Shown here in pieces: positions 16,913-24,724 of a DNA stretch of 64,000 nucleotides. Source of the DNA: Nonomuraea angiospora (GTDB lineage: Bacteria; Actinomycetota; Actinomycetes; Streptosporangiales; Streptosporangiaceae); assembly GCF_014873145.1 (NCBI RefSeq), contig NZ_JADBEK010000001.1, forward strand, positions 6,820,001 through 6,884,000, in the 5' to 3' direction. The position numbers and the translations under genes were made by a program. Under the pieces are notes generated by a model, which was not told the DNA's origin, ran no database searches, and saw only the letters and a program-made list of their open reading frames with translations. Numbering within the stretch: position 1 is the first letter of the stretch; every line of letters begins with the position of its first letter.

Positions 16913-17680
16913 TCAATCGGCGGACAGGCGGGTGATGAACTCCCGGACAAGGGTCGCCACTTCGGCCGGTCGCTCGTGCAGGACGACGTGGCCGCTGTCC
17001 AGCTCGGCGTACTCGCTGCCGGGCAGGGCGGCGTGCAGCGCGCGGGCGTGCTCGACCGGGACCAGGTAGTCCCGGGTGTTGCCGATGACCAGCGTGGGCG
17101 CGGTGATCTTCGGCAGCAGGTCCCTGATGTCGAGGCGCAGGTCCAGCTCGATCTGGCGGCGGACGCCGTGCGGCGGCTCTCCGGCGGTGAGGGCCTGCGC
17201 GCCGACCGCGCTCACGTACTCCGGCCCGAACGCCACCAGCGGCCCGAACGCGGCGAAGCTCTCCGGGTCCGTCTCCGCCAGCCTGGCCCACGTGCGCAGG
17301 CCCAGGCTCAGCCGGGAGTCCTCCGCGTGCGTCCAGCCGGCGATCAGCACCAGCCGCCTGACCAGCTCCGGGTGCTCGGCGGCGACCGCCACCGCCACGG
17401 CCGCGCCCAGCGAGAATCCGACGAGGTCGGACGGGCCCTCGAACGTGGCCGCGACCTGGCCGGCGAGCAGGTCGAGCGTGAGGTCGCCGCCCGGGTCGGC
17501 GGTCTGGCCGCTGCCCGCGTAGTCAGGGGTGATGACGGTGCGCAGGTCGGTGAACTCCGGCACGAGGTGGGCGTAGTTGCTGACGGCGTCGCCGCCGGTG
17601 CCGTGCACCATGACGAGGCCGGGCCCGCTGCCCGCCCGCTGGTAGTGGACGGCGCCCGAGCTGTGGGTGACTGTGGGCAT
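16913..17680 (-). CDS. Alpha/beta-hydrolase
   Basis: This 255-residue hydrolase has the nucleophile elbow GFSLGAA near residue 93 and the oxyanion segment MVHGTGGDAVSNY. The catalytic acid is likely within VIGNTRDYLVP and the histidine within LDSGHVVLHE. It is a cytoplasmic serine hydrolase of the broad haloperoxidase/lactonase-like group; its substrate is unknown. The ATG at 17680 gives MPTVTHSSGAVHYQRAG. It lies nine bases after the SDR stop on the same strand, which suggests an SDR-hydrolase operon controlled from the TetR-type operator region at 18.4 kb. Confidence 0.92.
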   Translation of the reverse strand: MPTVTHSSGAVHYQRAGSGPGLVMVHGTGGDAVSNYAHLVPEFTDLRTVITPDYAGSGQTADPGGDLTLDLLAGQVAATFEGPSDLVGFSLGAAVAVAVAAEHPELVRRLVLIAGWTHAEDSRLSLGLRTWARLAETDPESFAAFGPLVAFGPEYVSAVGAQALTAGEPPHGVRRQIELDLRLDIRDLLPKITAPTLVIGNTRDYLVPVEHARALHAALPGSEYAELDSGHVVLHERPAEVATLVREFITRLSAD

Positions 17681-17689
17681 GCGAGGCTC

Positions 17690-18418
17690 CTAGAGGTTTC
17701 CGCCGCCGGTGGCGTCGATGGTGCTGCCGGTGATGAAGCTCGCCTCCGGCGAGGCGACGAAGGCCACGGCGTTCGCGATCTCGTCCACGTGGCCGATCCG
17801 GTTGAGGGCGTGCCTGCTCGCCGCGTACGCCTGCGCCCGCGGGTCGCCGCGCAGCCAGGCCGCGTTGGTGTCGGTGTCGATGATGCCGGGGGCGACGTTG
17901 TTGACCGTGATGCCGCGCGGCCCCAGCTCCTTGGCCAGGGCCAGCGTGAACACCTGCACCGCGCCCTTCGTCATCGCGTACGCGATCCCCTCCGGGAAGG
18001 CGATGCGGGCCACGCCCGAGGTGATGTTGACGATCCGCCCGCCGTCGGGGATCAGCGGCAGCAGCTGCTGGGTGAGGAAGAACAGCCCCTTGACGTTGAC
18101 GTCGAACAACCGGTCGTACGCCTCGGGGGTCTCCTCGCCGATGGGCCGGGACATCCCGATGCCGGCGTTGTTGACCAGCACGTCGAGAACGTCCGTCTCA
18201 TCCTTCATCCGCTCCGCCAACGCCTGGCCACCCTCTCCGAGATCGGCTTTCACGACGAACGCGCTGCCGCCACCCTCCTCGATCAGACGGACCACCTCCT
18301 TCGCCGCCACCTCATCCCTGGCGTAGTTGACGGCCACGCGAAAGCCGTCCCTGGCCAGGCGCAGCGCGATGGCCCGGCCGATGCCCCTGCTTGCTCCCGT
18401 CACGAGCGCGGTCTTCAT
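17690..18418 (-). CDS. Short-chain dehydrogenase/reductase (SDR)
   Basis: This 242-residue classical SDR has the NADP-binding TGASRGIGRAIA motif, the NNAGIG motif and the active-site YAMTK (with the serine in ITSGVA). The C-terminus ATGGGNL is family-typical. It reduces or oxidises a carbonyl/alcohol on an unknown substrate with NAD(P)(H). I chose the ATG at 18418, seven bases after AAAGGTGG; a GTG at 18430 is also in frame. The gene diverges from a TetR regulator across a 71-base region with two related palindromes, so it is the likely target of that regulator. Confidence 0.94.
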   Translation of the reverse strand: MKTALVTGASRGIGRAIALRLARDGFRVAVNYARDEVAAKEVVRLIEEGGGSAFVVKADLGEGGQALAERMKDETDVLDVLVNNAGIGMSRPIGEETPEAYDRLFDVNVKGLFFLTQQLLPLIPDGGRIVNITSGVARIAFPEGIAYAMTKGAVQVFTLALAKELGPRGITVNNVAPGIIDTDTNAAWLRGDPRAQAYAASRHALNRIGHVDEIANAVAFVASPEASFITGSTIDATGGGNL

Positions 18419-18437
18419 CCCGGCACCCACCTTTCTT

Positions 18438-18481
18438 TAGCGATCGATACAGAAAAACCATAACATAGCGATCGCTATAGA
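18438..18481. promoter_or_regulatory. TetR-type operators in the SDR/TetR divergent promoter
   Basis: A perfect 14-bp palindrome, ATAGCGATCGCTAT (18465-18478), and a near copy, TAGCGATCGATA (18438-18449), have centres 28 bases apart. The first overlaps TATAGA (18476-18481), a -10-like box about eight bases before the TetR ATG, so the TetR message may be leaderless. The second lies just upstream of the SDR ribosome binding site. The arrangement fits repression of both genes by the TetR product. Confidence 0.7.
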
Positions 18482-18489
18482 ATGGGCGC

Positions 18490-19086
18490 ATGGCCAGACA
18501 ACGGGCGTTCGACAGGGAGGCGGCGCTGGAGACCGCGCTGCTCACGTTCTGGCGGCACGGCTACGAGGCGACCTCGATCGCCGAGCTGACCGCCGCCATG
18601 GGGATCCGCCCACCCAGCCTGTACGCGGCCTTCGGCGACAAGCGGCGGCTGTTCGAGGAGGCGGTGCGGCGCTACCAGGAGACGTACGGCGCCTTCACGA
18701 CCCGGGCCCTCGCCGAGGAACCGACCGGCCGCCAGGCCATCGAGCGCGTGCTGCGCGAGGCCGCCGAGGAGTATGCGAGCCGCTCCCATCCGACGGGGTG
18801 CCTGATCATCACGGCGGCGGTGAACTGCGGGCCGGAGTCCGCGGAGGTCGAGGAGCTGCTACGCGGCTTCAGGGAGGGGAGCAAGGCGGCGCTCAAGGCC
18901 CGCATCGACGACGACCTGACGGCCGGCCGCCTGCCCGCCGGCACGGACACGGCGGGACTGGCCACCTTCTACGCCGCCGTCATCCAGGGCATGTCCACCC
19001 AGTCCCGCGACGGCGCCACCCACGCCGACCTCCTCCACATCGCCACCCTCGCCATGTCCGCCTGGCCCAAAAGCGACAATCTGTAG
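18490..19086 (+). CDS. TetR-family regulator of the SDR gene
   Basis: This 198-residue regulator begins with a TetR helix-turn-helix (ALLTFWRHGYEATSIAELTA, then RPPSLYAAFGDKRRLFEEAV). The C-terminal domain resembles the AcrR/ScbR-like small-ligand group with a PTGCLIITAAVN segment. The start ATG has no ribosome binding site and lies about eight bases after a TATAGA box, consistent with a leaderless message. It diverges from the SDR gene and is separated from it by two related palindromes. The inducer is unknown. Its stop codon lies inside an 8-bp hairpin that precedes the HicA-like gene. Confidence 0.94.
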   Translation: MARQRAFDREAALETALLTFWRHGYEATSIAELTAAMGIRPPSLYAAFGDKRRLFEEAVRRYQETYGAFTTRALAEEPTGRQAIERVLREAAEEYASRSHPTGCLIITAAVNCGPESAEVEELLRGFREGSKAALKARIDDDLTAGRLPAGTDTAGLATFYAAVIQGMSTQSRDGATHADLLHIATLAMSAWPKSDNL

Positions 19087-19100
19087 TCATTCGACTACAG
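19081..19100. promoter_or_regulatory. Inverted repeat spanning the TetR stop, upstream of the HicA-like gene
   Basis: CTGTAGTC (19081-19088) and GACTACAG (19093-19100) form a perfect 8-bp dyad with a four-base loop. It could be a weak terminator for the TetR gene. It could also be an operator for the following two-gene cassette: TGTAGT/ACTACA half-sites are common in bacterial repressor operators. A smaller dyad (AGTCCCAGGACT) follows shortly downstream. Confidence 0.5.
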
Positions 19101-19164
19101 AAAGTAGGAGTCCCAGGACTGGAAACGCCGTTACAGCCATGCAACACTGTTGCAAGGTTGCTAC

Positions 19165-19410
19165 ATGGTTGGTCGAGGAAGACATCAGCACAACGAAATC
19201 AACGCGGCCTTCAAGGCAGCACGCAAGATCGAATCATTGACCGTGGTGGAGAACCACAACGGACATCGTTGGGGGTGGGTCGAATGCACCTGCGGCGGCG
19301 ATCGGTTCAAGGTCTGGTGCACACCGCGCAACCCAGGCACCCACGCGAGATCCATATTCCAATGGATCGACCAGCACGCCGAATGCGCCAAAAGCGAGGA
19401 GAAGTCATGA
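19165..19410 (+). CDS. HicA-like small protein, putative toxin
   Basis: This 81-residue basic protein starts MVGRGRHQHNEINAAFKAAR at an ATG with AAGG seven bases upstream. Its centre, GHRWGWVECTCGG, and the following KVWCTPRNPGTHARSIFQWI resemble in layout the small double-stranded-RNA-binding fold of HicA toxins. In that fold a G-(S)-H motif is followed by a basic strand-helix, with the histidine catalytic in mRNA cleavage. Sequence identity to HicA is low and the assignment is an inference. The stop overlaps the next ATG as ATGA, so the pair is translationally coupled, as in toxin-antitoxin operons. Two cysteines (C-x-C) are an unusual extra. Confidence 0.55.
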   Translation: MVGRGRHQHNEINAAFKAARKIESLTVVENHNGHRWGWVECTCGGDRFKVWCTPRNPGTHARSIFQWIDQHAECAKSEEKS

Positions 19411-19940
19411 CCACGTGGAATTTCCGCGTCTCTCTGAACCGAGCGCCCACCGACGAAGAGGCGGATGCGCTCTACGAGGCCGGTCTTGATGATTGCTCGA
19501 TCGGGGGAGGACCAGGCGGCATCGATCATTACCTCATGTGTGACCGCGAGGCCGACAGCATGCTCGACGCCATCGCCTCCGTGATCGCCCAGATCAAGAC
19601 GATCCCCGGTCTCTGGCCCATCGCCGTCGGAGAGGACGACGGCGTGACGCTGGGAGACGCCGCCCGCCGGCACGGCGGGCGCACGCAGGCCAGCCTGCGC
19701 CAGCTTGCCGCCGGACAGCGGGGTCCAGGCGGTTTCCCCGCTCCCCTCATCGAGGCCGACAACATCCGCCTCTACTCGTGGGCCGAGATCTCCGAGTGGT
19801 TGCGCACCCGGATGGGGGATGACATCCCGCCGGAAAGCCCGGATGTCGCTCTGGCGGATGCGCTCGTCAGGCTCAACTGCCGGGCCCGAGCCGCACATCG
19901 GGAGGACGGGCTTCGCCACCTGTTCGAGGTCATCGCCTGA
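19407..19940 (+). CDS. Partner of the HicA-like gene, putative antitoxin with DNA-binding C-terminus
   Basis: This 177-residue protein begins with a compact acidic domain (WNFRVSLNRAPTDEEADALYEA, then DREADSMLDAIASVIAQI) that could adopt a HicB-like or related antitoxin fold. The C-terminal half reads like a MerR/excisionase-type helix-turn-helix (VTLGDAARRHGGRTQASLRQ, GFPAPL, RLYSWAEISEWLRTRMG). It starts inside the stop of the HicA-like gene behind GAGGAG. An antitoxin that neutralises the partner and represses the operon through the upstream dyads is a reasonable hypothesis. I do not recognise a named family. Confidence 0.55.
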   Translation: MTTWNFRVSLNRAPTDEEADALYEAGLDDCSIGGGPGGIDHYLMCDREADSMLDAIASVIAQIKTIPGLWPIAVGEDDGVTLGDAARRHGGRTQASLRQLAAGQRGPGGFPAPLIEADNIRLYSWAEISEWLRTRMGDDIPPESPDVALADALVRLNCRARAAHREDGLRHLFEVIA

Positions 19941-19978
19941 ACCCGTCAGCCTGAGACCTCACTCCTCGACAACCACAA

Positions 19979-20003
19979 GCGCCCGCCGGCTCACAGCGGG
20001 CGC
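19979..20003. terminator. Bidirectional hairpin terminator
   Basis: GCGCCCGC (19979-19986) pairs perfectly with GCGGGCGC (19996-20003) around a nine-base loop. It lies between two convergent genes, the putative antitoxin and the SPFH gene, and can serve both. Confidence 0.7.
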
Positions 20004-20015
20004 CTGCCCGGGGTG

Positions 20016-21092
20016 TCAGCGCTCGGCCTCGGTGTGCTTGCGGTCCAGGTCCGGGAACGGGGACGGCTCCTCGACGCCCTGGGTGAGCTGGCGCGGCCCC
20101 TTGGGGCTCTCGGCGTCCTGGGCGTCCGCCACCGCCTCGGCCGCCGCCTCCGAAGCCTTGGCCACCTCCTCGTCGAACTCCGACGTCTCCGGCGCCTCCT
20201 CCCGCGTCGCCGCCGACCGGGGCAGGGCCTCGGTGAACGCCCGTGAGACCCCCTGCAGCGCCGAGGTGACCTCGCTCGGGATCACCCAGAACGTGTTGCC
20301 GTCGCCCTGCGCGAGCTGCGGCAGCACCTGGAGGTACTGGTAGGCCAGCAGCTTCGGGTCGGGGTCGTTGCGGTGCACGGCCTGGAAGACCTGGTCGATG
20401 GCGCGCGACTGGCCCTCGGCCTCCAGGATGGCGGCGGTGCGCTGGCCCTCGGCACGCAGGATGCGGCTCTGCTTGTCGCCCTCCGCCGTGAGGATCTGCG
20501 ACTGCCGCTGGCCCTCGGCGTTGAGGATCGCGGCGCGCTTGTCGCGTTCGGCCCGCATCTGCTTCTCCATCGCGTCCTTGATGGTCTTGGGCGGGTCGAT
20601 GGCCTTGATCTCGACGCGGTTGACGCGGATGCCCCACTTGCCGGTGGCCTCGTCGAGAACGCCGCGCAGCTGGCTGTTGATGGTGTCGCGGGAGGTGAGG
20701 GTCTTCTCCAGGTCCATGGAGCCGACGACGTTACGCAAGGTGGTGACGGTGAGCTGCTCGACGGCCTGGATGTAGTTGGCGATCTCGTACGCCGCCGCCC
20801 GCGGGTCGGTGACCTGGAAGTAGAGGACGGTGTCGATCTCGACGACCAGGTTGTCCTCGGTGATGACGGGCTGCGGGCGGAAGGAGACGACCTGTTCGCG
20901 CAGGTCGATCATGGGGTAGACGCGGTCGACGTAAGGGATGACGAAGTTGAGACCCGGCTTGAGCGTGCGGTGGTAGCGACCGAGGCGCTCGACGTTGCGG
21001 GCCCGCGCCTGCGGGATGATCCGCACTGCCTTGAGCACGGTGAACACCGCGAAGAGTATGACGAGCAGTCCGACCAGCAACAGCGGATCCAT
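20016..21092 (-). CDS. SPFH/stomatin-like membrane protein (QmcA type)
   Basis: This 358-residue protein has one N-terminal membrane helix (LLLVGLLVILFAVFTVLKAV). The SPFH domain follows (IIPQARARNVERLGRYHRTL... VVSFRPQPVITEDNL... RAAAYEIANYIQAVEQL). A helical region then contains repeats of the type AEGQRQSQIL, AEGDKQSRIL, AEGQRTAAIL and AEGQS, as in stomatin and QmcA. The C-terminal tail is acidic and rich in Ala/Glu. These proteins form membrane microdomain scaffolds. The gene lies three bases after the NfeD gene on the same strand, the classic NfeD-SPFH pairing. A GGGAG ribosome binding site precedes the ATG. Confidence 0.94.
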   Translation of the reverse strand: MDPLLLVGLLVILFAVFTVLKAVRIIPQARARNVERLGRYHRTLKPGLNFVIPYVDRVYPMIDLREQVVSFRPQPVITEDNLVVEIDTVLYFQVTDPRAAAYEIANYIQAVEQLTVTTLRNVVGSMDLEKTLTSRDTINSQLRGVLDEATGKWGIRVNRVEIKAIDPPKTIKDAMEKQMRAERDKRAAILNAEGQRQSQILTAEGDKQSRILRAEGQRTAAILEAEGQSRAIDQVFQAVHRNDPDPKLLAYQYLQVLPQLAQGDGNTFWVIPSEVTSALQGVSRAFTEALPRSAATREEAPETSEFDEEVAKASEAAAEAVADAQDAESPKGPRQLTQGVEEPSPFPDLDRKHTEAER

Positions 21093-21095
21093 GAG

Positions 21096-21527
21096 TCACT
21101 CCCGGGGATATACGAGGGCTGTCGCCCCTTCGATCTCGATGATGTCGACGGTCGCCCCTGTGGGGATCACCAGCGTCTCGTCGTAGGCGCGCGCCGACCA
21201 CTCCTCTCCCCCGATGCGCACGCGACCGTCGCGGCCCGTCACCTCCGAGACCACGTAGGCGGGCTTGCCGACGAGTGCCTCCACGCCGAACCGCTGCAGC
21301 GCGGGCTGCTTGACGTGGCGCATCGCGATCGGCCTGAGCACCATCAGGCCGGCCGCGGACGACAGGGCGAAGCACAGCAACTGCAGGGGGACGGGCAGCC
21401 CGATGACGGCGGTGACGGCGGTGAGCAGAGCCGCCGCGCCCAACAGCCCGAGCGAGGCCGTGAGGGTGAAGATTTCGGCCACGCCGAGGACTACCGCGAG
21501 GATTACCCAGATGATCCATTCATCCAT
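21096..21527 (-). CDS. NfeD-like membrane protein
   Basis: This 143-residue protein has three hydrophobic helices (WIIWVILAVVLGVAEIFTL, LGLLGAAALLTAVTAVIGL, LLCFALSSAAGLMVL). A soluble OB-fold domain follows (ALVGKPAYVVSEVTGRDGRV, IPTGATVDIIEIEGATALV), the short NfeD1b layout without a protease domain. The ATG at 21527 is chosen because AGGAGG lies seven bases upstream; a much longer upstream open frame has no such signal. It partners with the adjacent SPFH gene, and together they are thought to organise membrane domains. Confidence 0.92.
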   Translation of the reverse strand: MDEWIIWVILAVVLGVAEIFTLTASLGLLGAAALLTAVTAVIGLPVPLQLLCFALSSAAGLMVLRPIAMRHVKQPALQRFGVEALVGKPAYVVSEVTGRDGRVRIGGEEWSARAYDETLVIPTGATVDIIEIEGATALVYPRE

Positions 21528-21600
21528 GTCCGGCCCTCCTGATGGGACAACGGGCCTGAGTTCGCGACTGGTTCCCCCCCTCTCTACCGTAGTCCCGGAA

Positions 21601-22773
21601 TCAGCCCGGTGGCACCCGTGCGGCCGCCGGACCGGCTTGGACCAGGGCGCTTCCCTCGCGCCACTTCTCCCACGGGAGCTGCCAGAAGCCCCATCCGTTG
21701 TCCCAGCCGAGCTCCCGGTCGGTGCCGACGATCGTGACCGGATCGCCGCGCAGAGAGGTGTCGTAGAACCAGGCCGCCTGGTCGGGCCTGGCGTTGATGC
21801 AGCCGTGGCTGACATTGGCCCGGCCCTGCGCCCACACGTTGTCCTTGGCGTGCACGTATTCGCCGCTGTTGGAGATGCGCACGGCGTGGTCGATCAGCAT
21901 GTCGTAGTAGCCGGGGTCGCCCTTGACGCGCCCCGGGGAGATCATCCGGACCGGGTTGCCCTTGTCCATGGTCAGGTGGATGCCGCTGGTCGTGGTGTAT
22001 TCGGGGGTGGTGGCCATGCCCGCGCTGATGGCCATCCGCTGCGCGATCTCGCCGTCGCGGCGGACGACCATCTGGTGGGTGCGGGTGTCGATCGTGCTGG
22101 TCTGCCTGCGCCCGACGGTGAAGGCGAAGGTGGAGTCGGTGGCGCCGTAGACGCCGCCGCCCGCGCGTACGCCGGCCAGGTGGGCGGTGACCGTGACCTG
22201 CTGGTGGGGCGGCCAGAACCGGCGGGTGCGGTAGATCACCTGGGTGTCGCTGGTCCACCGCCACGCGCCCTCGACCGGGGTCTCCGCCTGGACCTCCAGC
22301 GCCCGCTCGACGGCCGCCTTGTCCTCCACGGGAGCGTCGAAGTCGATGATGACCGGCATGCCGGCGCCGACCGTCTCGCCCGGCAGCGGCGCCGTCGCGG
22401 CCACCTGGAACGTCCGGACCGCGGGCCGGGTGTGGAAGCGCCCGACGGCGACCGTGGCCGGGCCGAGGGCGCCCGTGGCCGTGACGGCCACCGAGTATTC
22501 GGCCGCCGGCTTGAGCGTCCAGGCCGAGCGCCACGTCGTGTGGGAGCCGTCGAGCCGGCCGGGCACCTGCTCCCCGCCCTCCGAGACCAGCACCTGGCTG
22601 AGCGTGCCGCCGCGGGCCCTGACCACCAGGCCGCGGTCGGTGCGGGCCCGCTTGGTGTCGAACGCGGGCCAGACCCGCACCACCGGGGGCGCGGACGGGG
22701 CCCTGGCCGGCGCCGAGGAGCAGCCGCAGGCCAGGAGGAGGAAGGCGACACAAGTCAGCACGGCACGCCGCAT
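21601..22773 (-). CDS. L,D-transpeptidase lipoprotein with Ig-like domains
   Basis: This 390-residue envelope protein has a lipoprotein signal peptide ending LLLACGC and a Pro-rich linker. Two Ig-like domains span roughly residues 30-230 (ATAPLPGETVGAGMPVIIDF is the second). The YkuD catalytic domain contains TSGIHLTMDK and the active-site VSHGCINA with the nucleophilic cysteine. It should make 3-3 crosslinks in peptidoglycan using tetrapeptide donors, like mycobacterial LdtMt2-type enzymes. The ATG at 22773 gives MRRAVLTCVAFLLL. It lies 73 bases before the NfeD gene on the same strand. Confidence 0.95.
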   Translation of the reverse strand: MRRAVLTCVAFLLLACGCSSAPARAPSAPPVVRVWPAFDTKRARTDRGLVVRARGGTLSQVLVSEGGEQVPGRLDGSHTTWRSAWTLKPAAEYSVAVTATGALGPATVAVGRFHTRPAVRTFQVAATAPLPGETVGAGMPVIIDFDAPVEDKAAVERALEVQAETPVEGAWRWTSDTQVIYRTRRFWPPHQQVTVTAHLAGVRAGGGVYGATDSTFAFTVGRRQTSTIDTRTHQMVVRRDGEIAQRMAISAGMATTPEYTTTSGIHLTMDKGNPVRMISPGRVKGDPGYYDMLIDHAVRISNSGEYVHAKDNVWAQGRANVSHGCINARPDQAAWFYDTSLRGDPVTIVGTDRELGWDNGWGFWQLPWEKWREGSALVQAGPAAARVPPG

Positions 22774-22847
22774 GTCACTCCTGCCGTCCGAGGGAAGGGG
22801 TTGACATCAGGGTAGCGGCGAGTCAGCGGTCAAGCACGTTGAGTCAC

Positions 22848-23951
22848 CTATACGACAGTTCCGGAAACCTCCCCCAATGCCAGGGCGCCGGCGGTGGCCC
22901 GGATCGTCACCGTGTCCCCGTCCTCCAGGAACGAACGCGTCTCACCGCTCGCGAGCTTGAGCGGGTCGGTCCCGTTCCAGGTCAGCTCGATGAGGGAGCC
23001 GCGCTCGCCGCGCCCGGGCCCCGAGATTGTGCCGCTGGCGAACAGGTCTCCGGTCCGCAGGGAGGCCCCGTTCACCGTCATGTGCGCGAGCATCTGGTCG
23101 GGCGTCCAGTACATGCTCGCGTACGGGGGCCGCGACACGACCTCCCCGTTGAGCAGGACCTCGAGGGAGATGTCCAGCCCCCAGTCGGCCCGCCTGCGCA
23201 GGTAGTCGGCCGGCGCCGGGTCCTGGGCGCGGCCGGGGAGGCGGGGCAGCGCCTCCAGCGGCGTGATCCACGGCGAGATCGACGTGGCGAACGACTTGGC
23301 CAGGAACGGCCCGAGCGGCACGTACTCCCACGACTGGATGTCACGCGCGCTCCAGTCGTTGACCAGCGTCACCCCGAACACGTGGTCCTCGAAGGCCCCG
23401 GACGGCGAGCCGAGCTCGGTCGGCACGCCGACCACGAACCCCAGCTCCGCCTCGATGTCCAGCTTCGCGCACGGCCCGAACGCCCCGCGCCCGAGCTGCC
23501 CGTGCGGGCGCCTGACCGGCGTGCCCGACACCACGACCGTCCCGGCCCTGCCGTGGTAGCCGACGGGCAGGTGCCGCCAGTTGGGCTGCAGCGGCTCGGT
23601 GCCGGGCCGGAAGATCTGGCCGATGTTGCTCGCGTGGTCGATCGAGCAGTAGAAGTCGACGTAGTCGGCCACCTCGAACGGCATGTGCAGCCGCACCTGC
23701 TCCAGCGGGACCAGGTGCCGCTCGGTCACGGCGAGGTCACCGGTGAGCTTGTTGCGGATCAGCGTCCTGGTGTCGTGCCAGGCCGTCCGGCCCCGGGCCA
23801 TGAACGGGTTGAGCGAGGGCGCGTCGAAGACCTCGTCGTGCAGGGCGGCCGCCAGGTCGAGCACCTTGTCGCCGTACCGGACGCCCACGCGGGGCGCCTG
23901 GCCGGGACGCGAGAACACGCCGTAGGGCAGGTTGTCCACTCCCCAGCTCAC
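22848..23951 (-). CDS. fahA: Fumarylacetoacetase
   Basis: This 367-residue enzyme hydrolyses fumarylacetoacetate to fumarate and acetoacetate, the last step of tyrosine/homogentisate catabolism. Family motifs include DFYCSIDHASNIGQIFRPG, NWRHLPVGYHGRAGTVV, AELGFVVG and GVTLVNDWSARDIQSWEY, with the Ca/Mg ligands in DIEAELGF and NDWSARD. GTG at 23951 is chosen because GGAGGG lies eight bases upstream; a GTG at 23969 overlapping the previous stop is also in frame. The gene is third in the hmgA operon, 14 bases after the unknown middle gene. Confidence 0.95.
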   Translation of the reverse strand: MSWGVDNLPYGVFSRPGQAPRVGVRYGDKVLDLAAALHDEVFDAPSLNPFMARGRTAWHDTRTLIRNKLTGDLAVTERHLVPLEQVRLHMPFEVADYVDFYCSIDHASNIGQIFRPGTEPLQPNWRHLPVGYHGRAGTVVVSGTPVRRPHGQLGRGAFGPCAKLDIEAELGFVVGVPTELGSPSGAFEDHVFGVTLVNDWSARDIQSWEYVPLGPFLAKSFATSISPWITPLEALPRLPGRAQDPAPADYLRRRADWGLDISLEVLLNGEVVSRPPYASMYWTPDQMLAHMTVNGASLRTGDLFASGTISGPGRGERGSLIELTWNGTDPLKLASGETRSFLEDGDTVTIRATAGALALGEVSGTVV

Positions 23952-23965
23952 GAAATTTCCCTCCG

Positions 23966-24724
23966 TCACGCGATCAATCCCAGTGTGCGCAGGTCCTCGA
24001 CGGGAATGCTGGTGCTGCACGAGCCGTAGCTCACCAGCAGCCGCCGCGCCCGCTTCGCGGTCTCCTCCGGTACGGCCTGCGCGAGCCGTACGAGATGCCC
24101 GACGTCGGTGGCCCGCAGCACGGGCACCGGGTCGCGCCCGTCCACGGCCTCGCAGACGGCGAGCAGCAGGTTGAGGAAGCCGTGCCGGTCGACGCCCAGC
24201 GCGGGGTCGAAGTGGCGTACGGCGTGGTGCAGCCCGGCCGTGGCCTTGAACGGGATGTCATGCTCGACGCAGAACTGGATGAACGTCGCGAGATGCTCCG
24301 CCGGCGGGAACGCGTCGGCCGTCAGCCCGCCGCAGCGCACCTTCAGCCCCACCCCGTCGGGCACCTGGACGCTCACCTTCCCCGCCGCCACCTCCACGAA
24401 GAGCCGCACGCCCGCCGGCAGCTTGAGCCGCCCGGCCAGCGCCTCGATCGTCGAGCCCGGCGGCAGCAGGGCCTCGACGAAGTCCACGGGCAGGTCGTCG
24501 AAGGCCGGCACCTCCTCCTGATCGATGATCAGCCCGATCCGCCGCGGCAGGTACTCCATGTCGCGCAGCCGGTGCAGCCGGCTGGCGGGGCACAGGAACC
24601 GGTTCGTGAGCACGGAGCAGCCGTGCTCGAGGTCGCGCCGGTTGCGGGCCAGCGCCTCGTCCATGTGCAGGGACGTCGGCGGGAACAGACCCGCGTCGTC
24701 CACGAGTTCGGTGTAGACGTTCAT
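23966..24724 (-). CDS. Unknown protein of the homogentisate operon
   Basis: This 252-residue cytoplasmic protein begins MNVYTELVDDAGLFPPTSLH. It alternates strands and helices in a way that suggests a TIM barrel: IGLIIDQ, FVEALLPPG, RLFVEV, LKVRCGG, then HDIPFKATAGLHHAVRHFD. Its ATG overlaps the hmgA stop as ATGA, and fahA follows within 14 bases, so it is embedded in the tyrosine catabolic operon. I do not recognise its family. The step between HmgA and FahA, maleylacetoacetate isomerisation, has no other candidate here, so it could serve that step or an accessory role. This is inference from position only. Confidence 0.85.
   Translation of the reverse strand: MNVYTELVDDAGLFPPTSLHMDEALARNRRDLEHGCSVLTNRFLCPASRLHRLRDMEYLPRRIGLIIDQEEVPAFDDLPVDFVEALLPPGSTIEALAGRLKLPAGVRLFVEVAAGKVSVQVPDGVGLKVRCGGLTADAFPPAEHLATFIQFCVEHDIPFKATAGLHHAVRHFDPALGVDRHGFLNLLLAVCEAVDGRDPVPVLRATDVGHLVRLAQAVPEETAKRARRLLVSYGSCSTSIPVEDLRTLGLIA

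Noticed and set aside
23952..24020. Longer N-terminus of fumarylacetoacetase
   Set aside because: It overlaps the preceding gene's coding end, lacks a ribosome binding site and is not part of the family; GTG at 23951 has GGAGGG at correct spacing.
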